Source: Actinomadura pelletieri DSM 43383
Lineage (GTDB): Bacteria; Actinomycetota; Actinomycetes; Streptosporangiales; Streptosporangiaceae
Reading direction: 5' to 3'
Length of the DNA: 64,000 nucleotides
Assembly (NCBI RefSeq): GCF_003634705.1
Contig: NZ_RBWU01000001.1
Location: forward strand, 124,001-188,000
Shown here: positions 32,440-41,464 of the stretch, one piece after another
Position numbering within the stretch: the first letter of the stretch is position 1
Layout of the letters: the number at the start of each line of letters is the position of its first letter
Position numbers and translations under genes: made by a program
The notes under the pieces: generated by a model
Databases searched by the model: none
Told to the model about the DNA's origin: nothing
The model's input: the letters and a program-made list of their open reading frames with translations, nothing else

Positions 32440-33977
32440 GCGCGGGTCCTGGTTGGAAGGTCGCGCGGGTCCTGGCCCGTCTGCGGGCTCCAGGTGCTGT
32501 CGATGCGCATGGTGGCTCTCCTTTCCAGGGTGTAGGGCTCCCAGGTCGGAATGTCGGCATGCCCGGGTTCGCCGTTCCGCGCGAAGGACGTCCACGCCGA
32601 TGCCATGCGCCTGGAGACCTCGCCGCGGTCGCCGCGGTCGCCCGCGAACGGTGACAGTTCGGCGTTGTGGAAGACGAACGGCAGGTCGAGGCTGTGCGTC
32701 GCTCCAAGAAGCCCGCCGAGGATCGGCGTCCGGTAGGCGAATTCGTAGCAGTAGACGGTCCGGCTTGTGGACAACTGTGAGGCGAGGTCGATCGCGGCCG
32801 GCGCGAAGGTCGTGTCGGTGACGATCCGGGCCAGGCGGAGCCGCGCCGGTTCGGGGCCGACGCGGTCCTGGTAGGCGGTGGCGAGGGCGTCGGCGCTGAG
32901 ATCGAACCGGCCTTCCGTCCAAGCGCGCAGTTGGGAATCGGAGAACGTCGCGTACTCCGGCGCGTTGCAGAGGATGAGCGAGGCGTCGTGGCTGGTGTGG
33001 CCGATGAGGACGGGGACCTCGGCGCCGTCCGGGGGGAACGACGGGTCGACGTGGGGCGCGAACGACGCCTGCGCCGCGTCCAGAAGGTCCTGGTCGAGGG
33101 TGAAGCCGCCCATGACGTCCCCGGTGAGGACGCGTTGGAGTTCGAGGAGCGCCCCGGTGTCCCAGGTGGTCAGCTCCCTGGCCCGGGACGGGCTCAGTCC
33201 GGCGAGGCGCACGGCCTTCGCGGCGAGGTCGTGGGCGGCGTCGGCCGACGTCGCCAGCGGGCCCGGTGAACTCTGGATGATCGCCTTGTGGAACAGACCG
33301 GACGCGGACGGCATCGACATCAGGTTGCGTACCTTGTCACCGCCGCCGGACTGGCCGAACACGGTGACGTTGCCGGGGTCGCCGCCGAAGCCGTCGATGT
33401 TGTCGCGCACCCATTCGAGGGCGAGCACGAGGTCGAGCAGCCCGGCGATCCCGGCGTGCTCGAACTCCGCGCCGAGTAGCGCGTCCAGGGCCAGGTAGCC
33501 GAAGATCCCGAGCCGGTGGTTGACGGTGACCACGACGACGTCGCCGAGCCGGGCGAGGCGGTCGCCCAGGAACATCGATTCCGATCCGGCGCCGTGCTGG
33601 TAGCCGCCGCCGTGGAGCCAGACCATGACCGGACGACGTCCTGACGGCGTCGCGTCCGGCGTCCAGACGTTGAGGACCAGGCAGTCCTCGCCCATCGGGA
33701 CGCCTTCGAGCGCCGAGCCGGTCCGCGGGTAGAGGTAGTCGATCGCCTCGACCCACGAGCCGGTCGCCGCCGGCCGGATGTCGTTCTGCGGCGCGGCGCG
33801 GCCGAAGACCGTCGCGTCGCGGAGGCCGTGCCAGGGCTTCGCCGGTTCCGGCGGCCTGAACCGCGCCGCGCCGCCGGTGGGCGCGCCGTACGGGACGCCG
33901 AGAAACGACGCGACGCCGCGGTGCCGGACACCGGCGACCTTCCCGGACGTGGTCTCGGCTATGACTCGCTGCTGCAT
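32436..33977 (-). CDS. Type B carboxylesterase
   Basis: A 513-residue carboxylesterase/para-nitrobenzyl esterase family enzyme. The oxyanion hole is in VMVWLHGGGYQHGAG, the nucleophile Ser210 in VTVFGQSGGGDKV, and the conserved EDCLVLNVWTP and ATHSLDLPFVF (His region) are present. There is no signal peptide, so it acts in the cytosol. It overlaps the upstream ATPase gene by 19 nt and the next gene by 4 nt, in the middle of the importer operon. Together with the CocE hydrolase it suggests that the imported molecule carries ester bonds. Confidence 0.93.
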   Translation of the reverse strand: MQQRVIAETTSGKVAGVRHRGVASFLGVPYGAPTGGAARFRPPEPAKPWHGLRDATVFGRAAPQNDIRPAATGSWVEAIDYLYPRTGSALEGVPMGEDCLVLNVWTPDATPSGRRPVMVWLHGGGYQHGAGSESMFLGDRLARLGDVVVVTVNHRLGIFGYLALDALLGAEFEHAGIAGLLDLVLALEWVRDNIDGFGGDPGNVTVFGQSGGGDKVRNLMSMPSASGLFHKAIIQSSPGPLATSADAAHDLAAKAVRLAGLSPSRARELTTWDTGALLELQRVLTGDVMGGFTLDQDLLDAAQASFAPHVDPSFPPDGAEVPVLIGHTSHDASLILCNAPEYATFSDSQLRAWTEGRFDLSADALATAYQDRVGPEPARLRLARIVTDTTFAPAAIDLASQLSTSRTVYCYEFAYRTPILGGLLGATHSLDLPFVFHNAELSPFAGDRGDRGEVSRRMASAWTSFARNGEPGHADIPTWEPYTLERRATMRIDSTWSPQTGQDPRDLPTRTRA

Positions 33978-34777
33978 GAAGGGGCTTTCTCGTTCGGGAC
34001 GGTCTGCGCGGCCCTGGGAATCGCGGCGATGAGCCGCTTGGTGTAGTCCGCGCGGGGATGGTCGTACACCGACCGGGTGGCGCCGGACTCGACGACGGAG
34101 CCGTGGTACAGGACGACCATGTCGTCCGCCAGGTACCGGACGACGCCGAGGTCGTGCGAGATGAACAGGTAGGCGACACCGAGATCGGCCTTGAGCTCGT
34201 TGAACAGGTTGAGGATCTGCGCCTGGAGGGAGAGGTCGAGGGCGCTCACCGGCTCGTCGCAGACGATCAGCCGTGGCCGCATGACGAGAGCGCGGGCGAT
34301 CGCTATGCGCTGCCGCTGGCCGCCGGAGAACTCGGCCGGGTAGCGGTCCGCCGCCGTGGCCGGGAGACCGACGCGTTCCAGCGCTTCGAGCACCCGGACC
34401 CGGACGTCGCGCGTGCCGATGGTCCGTTGGACGCGTAGCGGTTCGCTGAGCGTCCGGCCGATCGGCTTGACCGGGTTCAGCGAACCGTACGGGTCCTGAA
34501 ACACGACCTGGATCTGGCTGCTCAGTTCCCGGCGTTCGCTTCGTCCGGCCCGGGTGATGTCGTGGCCGTCGAAGGTGATCGAGCCGCCGTCCACCGGGAC
34601 GAGGCCGAGGATCGCCTTGCCGAGCGTCGACTTTCCGGAGCCGGACTCTCCGACGAGGCCGACGGTGCGTCCGTGCCCGGCGGTGAGTGAGACGCCGTCC
34701 AGCGCGGTGACCGGCCCGCCGCGCCGCCGTGGATAGCGGACGGTGAGGTCGTCGATCGAAAGCAGCGGTCCGGTCAT
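33959..34777 (-). CDS. Peptide/opine-type ABC transporter ATPase (DppF/OppF-like)
   Basis: A 272-residue ATPase. Walker A is VGLVGESGSGKSTLGKAIL, the Q-loop VVFQDPYGSLNP, the signature FSGGQRQRIAIARAL, Walker B LIVCDEPVSALDLSLQA and the switch His ISHDLGVV. The DPYGSLNP Q-loop is typical of the second (F) ATPase of dipeptide/nickel importers. Compared with full DppF the C-terminal zinc/oligopeptide extension is short. The ATG overlaps the stop of the upstream fusion gene (ATGA). Confidence 0.93.
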   Translation of the reverse strand: MTGPLLSIDDLTVRYPRRRGGPVTALDGVSLTAGHGRTVGLVGESGSGKSTLGKAILGLVPVDGGSITFDGHDITRAGRSERRELSSQIQVVFQDPYGSLNPVKPIGRTLSEPLRVQRTIGTRDVRVRVLEALERVGLPATAADRYPAEFSGGQRQRIAIARALVMRPRLIVCDEPVSALDLSLQAQILNLFNELKADLGVAYLFISHDLGVVRYLADDMVVLYHGSVVESGATRSVYDHPRADYTKRLIAAIPRAAQTVPNEKAPSCSSES

Positions 34778-36783
34778 GGCTTGGCCTCGATCAGGTGCGT
34801 TGACCGCGCGCGTAGGCAGCGGCCGCGGTGGTCGTCCGTCCCCGCCACGGCGATCGGGTGCGCGGTGCACTCGTCGGTCACGTAGGGGCAGCGCGCGGCG
34901 AAGTGGCAGCCGCGCGGCCATTCGCCCGGCGCGGGGACGCCGCCCGGCATGACGTGGAGCGGCACGCCCGGGGTGCCGAGCTGCGGGTTCGCTGCCAGCA
35001 GCCCCTCGCTGTAGGGGTGCCGCGGCGCCGTGACGATCGCCGCGGTCGGTCCCGATTCGACGACCTGTCCGGCGTACATGACGAGGGTCCGCTCGCAGAG
35101 TTCGCCCACCGCGCCCCAGTCATGGCTGATCAGCAGGATCGCCATACCCGTCTCCCGCTGGAGCGTGCGCAGCAACCGGAGGATCTCCGCCTGGACGGTG
35201 ACGTCGAGCGCGGTGGTGGGCTCGTCGGCGATCAACAGCCGGGGGCCGCCCGCGAGCGCGAGCGCGATGGCGACACGCTGCGCCATCCCGCCGGACAGCT
35301 GGTGCGGGTACATCTTCGCGACGCGCTCCGGGTCGGGAATTCGGACCTGACCGAGCAGCTCGACGGCCCGCCGCCGGGCCGGGGCCCGTCCGGCGCCGGT
35401 ATGGACGCGGACGGCCTCGGCGATGTGGCCGCCCACGGTGAAAAGGGGGTCCAGGGCGGCCATCGGCTCCTGCGAGACGAACGCGATCGTGGAGCCGCGC
35501 AGGCCGGCGCGTTCACGGTCGCCCATGGCGGTGGCGTCGACGCCGTCGATCCGGATCGAACCGCCGGTGACGTGTGCGCCGTCCGGTAGCAGTCCGAGGA
35601 CGGCGCGTCCGGTCATCGTCTTGCCGCAGCCCGACTCGCCGACGATGCCCAGCGTCTCACCGGCCCGCAGGTCGAACGACACGTCGTCGATCACCGGCGC
35701 CGGCCGCCCGCCGGGTCCGGGGACGGTGACGGTCAGGCCGTCGACGCGTAGCAGGATCGGCGGGTCGTCCTCCGGTGCGGCGTTGTCCGGACGCCGGTCG
35801 CGCGCACGTCCCGTCGCGGCGTCGCGGGGCGGGCGGGAACGTGCGGGGGCGGCCGGACGGGCCCAGCCCTCCGCCGTCGCATCGCGGACGCCGTCGCCGA
35901 GCAGCACCAGTGCGATCACCGTGCCCGCGACGACCGCGCCGGTCGGGATCAGCATCCAGTTCTGCTGGTTCATCGCCGCGGAGGCGTCGGCGACCATGCC
36001 GCCCCAGCTCGCCTCGGGGAGGTGCACGCCCAGCCCGAGGAAGTTCAGCCCGGTCTCGGTGAGCAGGGCGGTCGCGGCGACGAGCGACAGGTTGACGAGG
36101 ATCGGGCCGGTGATGCGCGGCAGCACGTGCCGCAGCGCGATGGCGAGCCGCCCGAAGCCGTACACGCGGGCGGCGGCGACGTACGGCTCCCCCGCCACGG
36201 TCAGCGCGGCGGCGCGCACGACACGGACGAGGCCGGGCGCGGTCAGCACACCGAGCGCCGCCATCGCGGCGAGGAGCTCCTGGTCGAAGGTGGCCAGCAC
36301 CATCAGCAGCACCACGATCGCCGGGATGGACATGAGCAGGTCGACCAGCGGGGACACGATCCGGTCCGCGCCGCCCGACAGCGCCGCCGACAGCCCGACC
36401 GGGATCGCGATCACGGCCGTGACCAGGACGGTCACCAGCACGCCGGTCAGCGCCGGACGCGCCCCGAACATCAGGCGGGAGGCGATGTCGCGTCCCAGCG
36501 AGTCGGTGCCGAGCCAGTGGTCGGCCGTCGGGGTCGCGAGGACGCGGGTGAGGTCGGCCTCCTGCGGCCCGTACGGGGCGAACACCGGCGCGAAGATCGC
36601 GAGCACGATCACGGCGGCCAGGTAGAGCAGCGCGCCCACCGCGAGCGGATGGCGGAGCAGCCGCCGCGCCAGACCGGGACGCCCGGACGGCGCGACGACG
36701 GGCTCCGCACCTGACGGGGCACCGGCGGAATCCGTATCGGTCAGTGCGCGGGCGGCGGGCTCGGCACCGGACGGGGCGGTCAT
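34774..36783 (-). CDS. Fused ABC importer subunit: permease (DppC-like) plus ATPase (DppD-like)
   Basis: A 669-residue fusion. Residues about 40-305 form the inner-membrane permease: a first TM around 48-68, then WLGTDSLGRDIASRLMFGAR, then the EAA loop EPYVAAARVYGFGRLAIALR and further helices. Residues about 305-342 are an Arg/Pro/Ala linker. Residues 343-669 are the ATPase, with Walker A GESGCGKT at 382-389, Q-loop SQEPMAALDP, signature LSGGMAQRVAIALAL, Walker B LLIADEPTTALDVT and the Cys-containing oligopeptide C-terminal motif (CHFAARCPYVTDEC). In most species these are two genes. It lies between dppB-like and dppF-like genes, overlapping both. Confidence 0.93.
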   Translation of the reverse strand: MTAPSGAEPAARALTDTDSAGAPSGAEPVVAPSGRPGLARRLLRHPLAVGALLYLAAVIVLAIFAPVFAPYGPQEADLTRVLATPTADHWLGTDSLGRDIASRLMFGARPALTGVLVTVLVTAVIAIPVGLSAALSGGADRIVSPLVDLLMSIPAIVVLLMVLATFDQELLAAMAALGVLTAPGLVRVVRAAALTVAGEPYVAAARVYGFGRLAIALRHVLPRITGPILVNLSLVAATALLTETGLNFLGLGVHLPEASWGGMVADASAAMNQQNWMLIPTGAVVAGTVIALVLLGDGVRDATAEGWARPAAPARSRPPRDAATGRARDRRPDNAAPEDDPPILLRVDGLTVTVPGPGGRPAPVIDDVSFDLRAGETLGIVGESGCGKTMTGRAVLGLLPDGAHVTGGSIRIDGVDATAMGDRERAGLRGSTIAFVSQEPMAALDPLFTVGGHIAEAVRVHTGAGRAPARRRAVELLGQVRIPDPERVAKMYPHQLSGGMAQRVAIALALAGGPRLLIADEPTTALDVTVQAEILRLLRTLQRETGMAILLISHDWGAVGELCERTLVMYAGQVVESGPTAAIVTAPRHPYSEGLLAANPQLGTPGVPLHVMPGGVPAPGEWPRGCHFAARCPYVTDECTAHPIAVAGTDDHRGRCLRARSTHLIEAKP

Positions 36784-37721
36784 GACGCCCGCACCCGCGG
36801 GTCGATCAGAGCGTACGCGATATCTGTCAGGAAATTGGCCGCGACGACCAAAAGCGTGAAATACACGGCGACACCTTGAATTACTGGAATGTCCTTAGAG
36901 CCGGTCGCGCTGACCGCGAGGCTGCCCAGCCCGGGAAGCCCGAAGACCTGCTCGATCACGACCGAGCCGCCGAGCGCGCCGACGAGCAGGATGCTCGACA
37001 TGGTGCAGATCGGTATGGCCGCGCCGCGCAGCGCGTGCTTGAACACGACGCGCCGTTCGGGGACGCCGTTGGCCCGCAGGTTGTCGATGTAGGGGCGGCG
37101 CAGGACGTCGAGCATCGCCTCTCTCGTCTGTTTGGCGATCGCCGTGACCCCGCCCAGGGCGAGCGCGCTGACCGGGAGCAGCAGCGATCGCGCCCACCCG
37201 TCCGGCGAGTCCGCGAACTTGACGTATCCGGTGGCCGGGAGAAGTCCGAGCCGGACGCTCAGCAACGAGATCAGCAGCAGGCCGAGCCAGAAACTGGGGA
37301 TCGCTAGACCGCCCACGCTGAGCAGGTCGACCAGGCGTCCGGCCAGGGAGCCGGCCCTGCTGCTCGCGACGCCGAGGACGACCCCGAGCACGGTGGCGAG
37401 GAGGGTCGCGCCGAGCACGAGGGAGAGCGTCACGGGCAGCCTCGTGCCCAACGCGGTCGTGACCGCCTCCCTGTTCGTGAGTGAGGTGCCGAGCGAGCCG
37501 TGGAAGACGCCGTTGAGCCAGTGCCAGTACTGCGTCCATATCGGCTCGTCGAGGTCGAGTTGCCGCCGCAGGCGAAGGACGTCCTCCTGTGTCGCCTGAA
37601 GCCCCGCCAACTGGCTCGCGGCGTCTCCGGGAATCAGCGACTGGAGGACGAAGACCACGACCGACACCACGAACAACAACGGCACGGACAGCAGCAGTCT
37701 GCGCATCAGAATTCGTTTCAT
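36780..37721 (-). CDS. ABC importer permease (DppB-like)
   Basis: A 313-residue permease with about six transmembrane helices, starting KRILMRRLLLSVPLLFVVSV with VVFVLQSLIPGDAA, the standard DppB/OppB N-terminus. The EAA loop is REAMLDVLRRPYIDNLRANG with VPERRV. It forms the membrane channel with the DppC part of the next gene (4-nt overlap). The start ATG 37721 has GAGGGATGC upstream. It follows the binding-protein gene by 39 bp. Confidence 0.94.
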   Translation of the reverse strand: MKRILMRRLLLSVPLLFVVSVVVFVLQSLIPGDAASQLAGLQATQEDVLRLRRQLDLDEPIWTQYWHWLNGVFHGSLGTSLTNREAVTTALGTRLPVTLSLVLGATLLATVLGVVLGVASSRAGSLAGRLVDLLSVGGLAIPSFWLGLLLISLLSVRLGLLPATGYVKFADSPDGWARSLLLPVSALALGGVTAIAKQTREAMLDVLRRPYIDNLRANGVPERRVVFKHALRGAAIPICTMSSILLVGALGGSVVIEQVFGLPGLGSLAVSATGSKDIPVIQGVAVYFTLLVVAANFLTDIAYALIDPRVRAS

Positions 37722-37760
37722 TGAGCATCCCTCCCCTCAGCGATAACGCGTCTTGAAAGG

Positions 37761-39347
37761 TCAGTGCTTGGCCGCGGTGAAGAACACCGGGTTCGGGTCG
37801 AGGGCCCGCGGCGCGGTCGTGACGCCCTGAAGCCCTGGACGGGCGACCGTGACCTTGTCGATGCTCGCGAAAGGAACGAACCACGCCTGTTCGACGAGCA
37901 CCTTCTGCAGCCGCTTGTAGATCGCCGGACGCGACTCGTCGTCCGCGGCGGCCCCCTCGCGCATCAGCTTGGTGATTTCGGGATGGGTGTTGCCGAACGG
38001 ATTGAAAAGGCTGCCGGTGTTGAGCAACTGGTCGGCCACCAGATACATCGGTAGTCCGCCGTATTCGAACATCTGGGCCTGGTACTTCTTGCCGCTCAGC
38101 CCGCTCGTGTAGGCGGTGATGCTGACCGGAACGTCGATCTTGGCCTTGACGCCGATCTTCGCCCAGTAGCCGGCGACGGCCTGGGCCGCGTCGGTCTCCC
38201 CGGGCTGGAGGTTGTAGGCCGCCATGACCAGCGAGAACCCGTCGGGGTAGCCCGCCTGCTCGAGCAGGCTCTTCGCCTTGGCCGGGTCGTAGGGGTAACG
38301 GCCGTTCAGGGACGGGTCGTATCCGTCCGCCGCGGGCAGGAGGATCTGGTCGCTCGGGGTGGCGTACTTTCCGAATAGCGCCTTCGCCAGCGCCTTCCGG
38401 TCGATGGCGTAGTTCAGCGCCTGCCGGACGCGGACATCGCCGAGCGCCTTGACCTGTGTCCCGCCGCGGTCGAGGAGCTGAATGTGACCGAACAGGTACG
38501 GCCAGGTTTTGACATCGAAGCCGGCCCGTTTCGCGGCGTCGGCGCCCTTGGTGTCGCTGATCATATAGTCGACCTGCCCGGTGCGCATGGCGCCGAGGGC
38601 GGCGTTCGAGTCGGGGATGACCTTGACAACGACCTTTTTCCAATTGATCGCCGCACGGTTCCAGTAATTCGGGTTCGGGGTGAACACGTACGTCTGGTTG
38701 GTGACGCTCGCTCCGGTGTCGAGCACGTACTGACCGGCTCCGGCGGTCGAGGTGCCGAGCCTGTTCGGGCTCTTGAGCCCGAGCGGGCTGATGACATCGC
38801 CGATCGCGAAACCCTGGGTGAGGATGTAGGGCAGTTCGGGATTCGCCGACTTCAACTCGATTCGCAGGCTGAGCGGTCCGGTGACGGTGACCTTTTCGAA
38901 ATTCTGGACGCGGGACGCGCCCAGTCCGCCCGCCTTGGCGAAGTAGGCGAAGTAGTCCGCCACGCCTTGCGCGGTCAGGCTCGATCCGTCGGCGAACTTC
39001 ACGTCCGGGCGCAGGGTCAGCTCGAACACCCTGTTGCCGGAGCCGACGAACTTCCACGCGGTCGCCAGACCCGGAGCGAGGCTTCCGTCGCTCCTGAGGT
39101 AGATCAGCGGGTCGTACGCGAGCTCCACCGGAATGATCAGTGGGTCGCCGTTGCCCGCCAACGCGGGGTTCAGGCTTTGCGGCGGGGCCGCGACCGCGAT
39201 GGTCAGCGTTTCGGGGTTCTGCCGCGCGGGCGTTCCCGCCGAACCTTCGCCCGCGCCTCCACAGGCGGTCGCCAACGCGGCCACGAGCAGCGCGCCGCCC
39301 AGAACGACCGCCGAGCGGTTAGGGCGCGTCTTCGATGTACCGACCAC
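37761..39347 (-). CDS. Extracellular solute-binding lipoprotein, family 5 (peptide/opine type)
   Basis: A 528-residue lipoprotein. A signal peptide (SAVVLGGALLVAALATACGG) with lipobox LATAC anchors it to the outer face of the membrane. The SBP_bac_5 pattern is present: PQSLNPALAGNGDPLIIPVE, then YDPLIYLRSDGSLAPGLATA with WKF, and VRQALNYAIDRKALAKALFG. It captures the substrate for the DppB/CD/F transporter. I prefer GTG 39347 (GGAGAG 6 nt upstream) over the longer frame from 39392. It heads an operon of seven genes ending at 30476. Specificity for peptides, opines or glycosides cannot be told. Confidence 0.93.
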   Translation of the reverse strand: MVGTSKTRPNRSAVVLGGALLVAALATACGGAGEGSAGTPARQNPETLTIAVAAPPQSLNPALAGNGDPLIIPVELAYDPLIYLRSDGSLAPGLATAWKFVGSGNRVFELTLRPDVKFADGSSLTAQGVADYFAYFAKAGGLGASRVQNFEKVTVTGPLSLRIELKSANPELPYILTQGFAIGDVISPLGLKSPNRLGTSTAGAGQYVLDTGASVTNQTYVFTPNPNYWNRAAINWKKVVVKVIPDSNAALGAMRTGQVDYMISDTKGADAAKRAGFDVKTWPYLFGHIQLLDRGGTQVKALGDVRVRQALNYAIDRKALAKALFGKYATPSDQILLPAADGYDPSLNGRYPYDPAKAKSLLEQAGYPDGFSLVMAAYNLQPGETDAAQAVAGYWAKIGVKAKIDVPVSITAYTSGLSGKKYQAQMFEYGGLPMYLVADQLLNTGSLFNPFGNTHPEITKLMREGAAADDESRPAIYKRLQKVLVEQAWFVPFASIDKVTVARPGLQGVTTAPRALDPNPVFFTAAKH

Positions 39348-39473
39348 GATCTCTCCATACTTTGAAGGCAGTCGATGAGTTCCTGCACGCACTCATCCAG
39401 GCCTGATGCTCCTGTCAGTGCTGGTCACTCACTGTTCGCACACCGTATGGCGCGTGCGGCGAAAACCGCAAGC

Positions 39474-39497
39474 TCTAAACTGATAAAAAGTTTGAAC
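39474..39497. promoter_or_regulatory. AT-rich dyad upstream of the ABC importer operon
   Basis: An AT-rich island, unusual here, contains the inverted repeat AAACT-N7-AGTTT (39477-39493), flanked by T.C and GAA half-matches. It sits between the ROK gene and the binding-protein gene. ROK repressors bind AT-rich dyads of this kind, so this is a likely operator/promoter for the importer operon. Confidence 0.45.
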
Positions 39498-39504
39498 TAG
39501 GAAA

Positions 39505-40692
39505 TCACTTCAAAGATTGAAGACAAAGGTCGGTGCCGTCAAAGGCGTACCGCGCCGCCCCGCGCGCGATGGCGTGCCCGCCCAGTTCGGCCAGGACGAC
39601 ACTCCCTCGCCAGTTACGCGGACTCGCCATCCTCCGCATCCCACGGCTGACCGGATCAAGCAGCGCGGAACCGGCGGCCGCCAACTCCCCGCCCAGGACG
39701 AAGCGCTCGGGCGCCAGCACCGCGACGACGTTCGCCAGCCCGGTGACGATGTCCTGCGCCGCGTCCGTGACGATCCGGACACACCCCGGGTCACCGGAAC
39801 GGGCCAGCTCGGCGAGCCGGCCGAGCGTGAGGTCGTCTCCATGAAGGTCGGCGACGTGACTCAGCAGCGCATCACCGCCGACCTTCGTCTCCAGGCAGCC
39901 GCGGTTCCCACAGAGGCAAAGCCTGCCGCTCGTGTCGGTGGACGAATGCCCGAGCTCCCCGATCCCGCCCGGCCCACCGCGGTACAGCAACCCGCCGAGC
40001 AGCATCGCCCCGCCCACCCCCGAGCTCAGGTGCAGGTAGAGCACGTCCCGGCAGCCACGCGCGGCGCCCCACCGCACCTCGGCCAGCAGGGCGGCGTCAC
40101 AGTCGTTGATCAACCGGACGGGCAGACCGGTCTCCGCGCCCAACTCACCCGTCACGTCGGCGCCGTACCAGGACGAATCGAACGCCGGCAGACGCCCGAG
40201 CCCCTCCGGGACGGTGTTCGAGACGGGGTCGATGGACACGCCCAGCGCCAGCCCCACCCCGGCGAGCGGCCGCGGCGCCACCTCGTCCGCGGCGCGCACG
40301 GCCTCGATCAGCTCCACGATCGTGTCCCGCTCTTCGCCATAGGGGGACTCCGGGACCCGCGGGCGCGACAGTTCGACCAGGACCAAGCCCTCGTGATCGA
40401 CCGCCGCCGCCGTGATCGCCTCCCGCGCGACCGTGACCGTCAGCGCCAACTCCCCGGCGGCCACGTCCAGTTCGACCAGATTGACGCTCCGACCGTTCCG
40501 CCGTCCCTTCGAGAGTTTGACTCGATCGTCCTGGACGAGTACACGAACAAGATTCGAAACGGTGGCCTCCGACAGCCCCGTCGCCCGCGCAAGCTCAGAC
40601 TGCGACAACGTACCGCCCTGCCGTAGTGCGGAAACGACCTTCTCCAGGTTCGTCCGCCGCAACTCAGCAAGCGCCCCACCAGCCGGCACCAT
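39505..40692 (-). CDS. ROK-family transcriptional repressor
   Basis: A 395-residue ROK regulator. The N-terminal winged helix is LSQSELARATGLSEATVSNL. The sugar-kinase-like core has LHLSSGVGGAMLLGGLLYRG, the zinc motif GRLCLCGNRGCLETKV (His of GELGHS plus three Cys) and a C-terminal AIARGAARYAF. Such repressors sense sugars or sugar derivatives. It stops 158 bp before the binding-protein gene on the same strand, so it likely controls the importer operon and points to a glycosylated or sugar-like ligand. The start ATG 40692 is preceded by GAGGGG. Confidence 0.92.
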   Translation of the reverse strand: MVPAGGALAELRRTNLEKVVSALRQGGTLSQSELARATGLSEATVSNLVRVLVQDDRVKLSKGRRNGRSVNLVELDVAAGELALTVTVAREAITAAAVDHEGLVLVELSRPRVPESPYGEERDTIVELIEAVRAADEVAPRPLAGVGLALGVSIDPVSNTVPEGLGRLPAFDSSWYGADVTGELGAETGLPVRLINDCDAALLAEVRWGAARGCRDVLYLHLSSGVGGAMLLGGLLYRGGPGGIGELGHSSTDTSGRLCLCGNRGCLETKVGGDALLSHVADLHGDDLTLGRLAELARSGDPGCVRIVTDAAQDIVTGLANVVAVLAPERFVLGGELAAAGSALLDPVSRGMRRMASPRNWRGSVVLAELGGHAIARGAARYAFDGTDLCLQSLK

Positions 40693-41004
40693 CTCGCAAC
40701 CCCTCACTCACGCCCACAAGCTTTGAACCGACAGCGTAACCCCGAAGCCCGTGCCGCCCTTGCTGTGCACCTAGCGGCCCGTGGCGTAAGCGCTGCCAAG
40801 ACGTGCGAGTGAAGCGCATGGTCGCGTTTCCGGTGCCAGGTCACCTGGCGAGGCAGCCCTTAACGCGGGCGCCCCAGAAAAGCGTTCGGCGCCGTCTTCA
40901 ATCGTCCATCGACATTCGGCCAGCTCGGCGGCGATCTGAGGGCGACACCGGCGCGTGCTGTTCGGTGCGTGTTGAGGCGTTGCTGGCTCAGCCAGTTGAC
41001 CTCG
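40693..41004. other. Intergenic region between the ROK and MerR genes
   Basis: About 310 bp with no supported gene. A half-site-like GCTTTGAAC lies near 40720, immediately upstream of the ROK start, similar to the AGTTTGAAC half of the dyad at 39489. It may serve ROK autoregulation. No hairpin terminator is evident. Confidence 0.4.
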
Positions 41005-41361
41005 TCAGGTCGCCAGTGAAGCGAGCCAGGCGTCGAGGGCTTGTTGGGACGCTTGGAGTTGCGCGACCGCATCGGCGATGCGGTCGCGTTCGCGTCGTAG
41101 ATGGCTGATCATGCCTGGGCAGGCTGAGGGGACCAACTGCTCACCATCATCATGAACGCAGTGCAGCAACTGGGCGATCACACTGGTGGGCAGGCCTGCG
41201 GCGAGCAGGGCACGAATGTGCCGTACCGCGACGACATCCGCCTCGCTGTACTGACGGTAGCCGTTGGGAAGCCGGGTCGGCCGCAGCAACCCTTGTTCCT
41301 CGTAGTAGCGCAGCAGCCGCCGGCTCACCCCTGTCTTGTCGGCCACGTCACCGATCCTCAT
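41005..41361 (-). CDS. MerR-family transcriptional regulator
   Basis: A compact 118-residue MerR protein: MRIGDVADKTGVSRRLLRYY, EEQGLLRPTRLPNGYRQYSE form the winged helix. The C-terminal helix carries two Cys (LLHCVHDDG and PSACPGM), possibly a metal or redox site. It is divergent from an SDR gene whose promoter has the MerR-style 19-bp spacer with a perfect dyad, so it very likely activates that gene. Confidence 0.92.
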   Translation of the reverse strand: MRIGDVADKTGVSRRLLRYYEEQGLLRPTRLPNGYRQYSEADVVAVRHIRALLAAGLPTSVIAQLLHCVHDDGEQLVPSACPGMISHLRRERDRIADAVAQLQASQQALDAWLASLAT

Positions 41362-41394
41362 AGGCGTGTCCTTTCGACCTGCTCATTCACGCGG

Positions 41395-41425
41395 TTGACC
41401 TTCACATGATGTGACGCCATAACGT
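41395..41425 (+). promoter_or_regulatory. MerR-type promoter of the SDR gene (19-bp spacer)
   Basis: A -35 box TTGACC (41395-41400) and a -10-like TAACGT (41420-41425) are separated by 19 bp. The spacer contains the perfect dyad TCACAT-G-ATGTGA (41402-41414). This matches the MerR activation architecture seen also at 23281-23311. Confidence 0.7.
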
Positions 41426-41464
41426 CCCCACCACCAGCGATCATCCATACGGAAAGGGGACACC

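Noticed and set aside
32080..32821. Plus-strand coding in the importer operon
   Set aside because: Open on the plus strand too, but the minus frame has 4-nt overlaps with both neighbours; the plus frame has no ribosome site and runs into the esterase gene.
36895..39057. A 720-codon minus-strand frame spanning the binding-protein and DppB genes
   Set aside because: It is out of frame with two clear ABC genes and encodes Arg-rich sequence typical of shifted GC-rich DNA.
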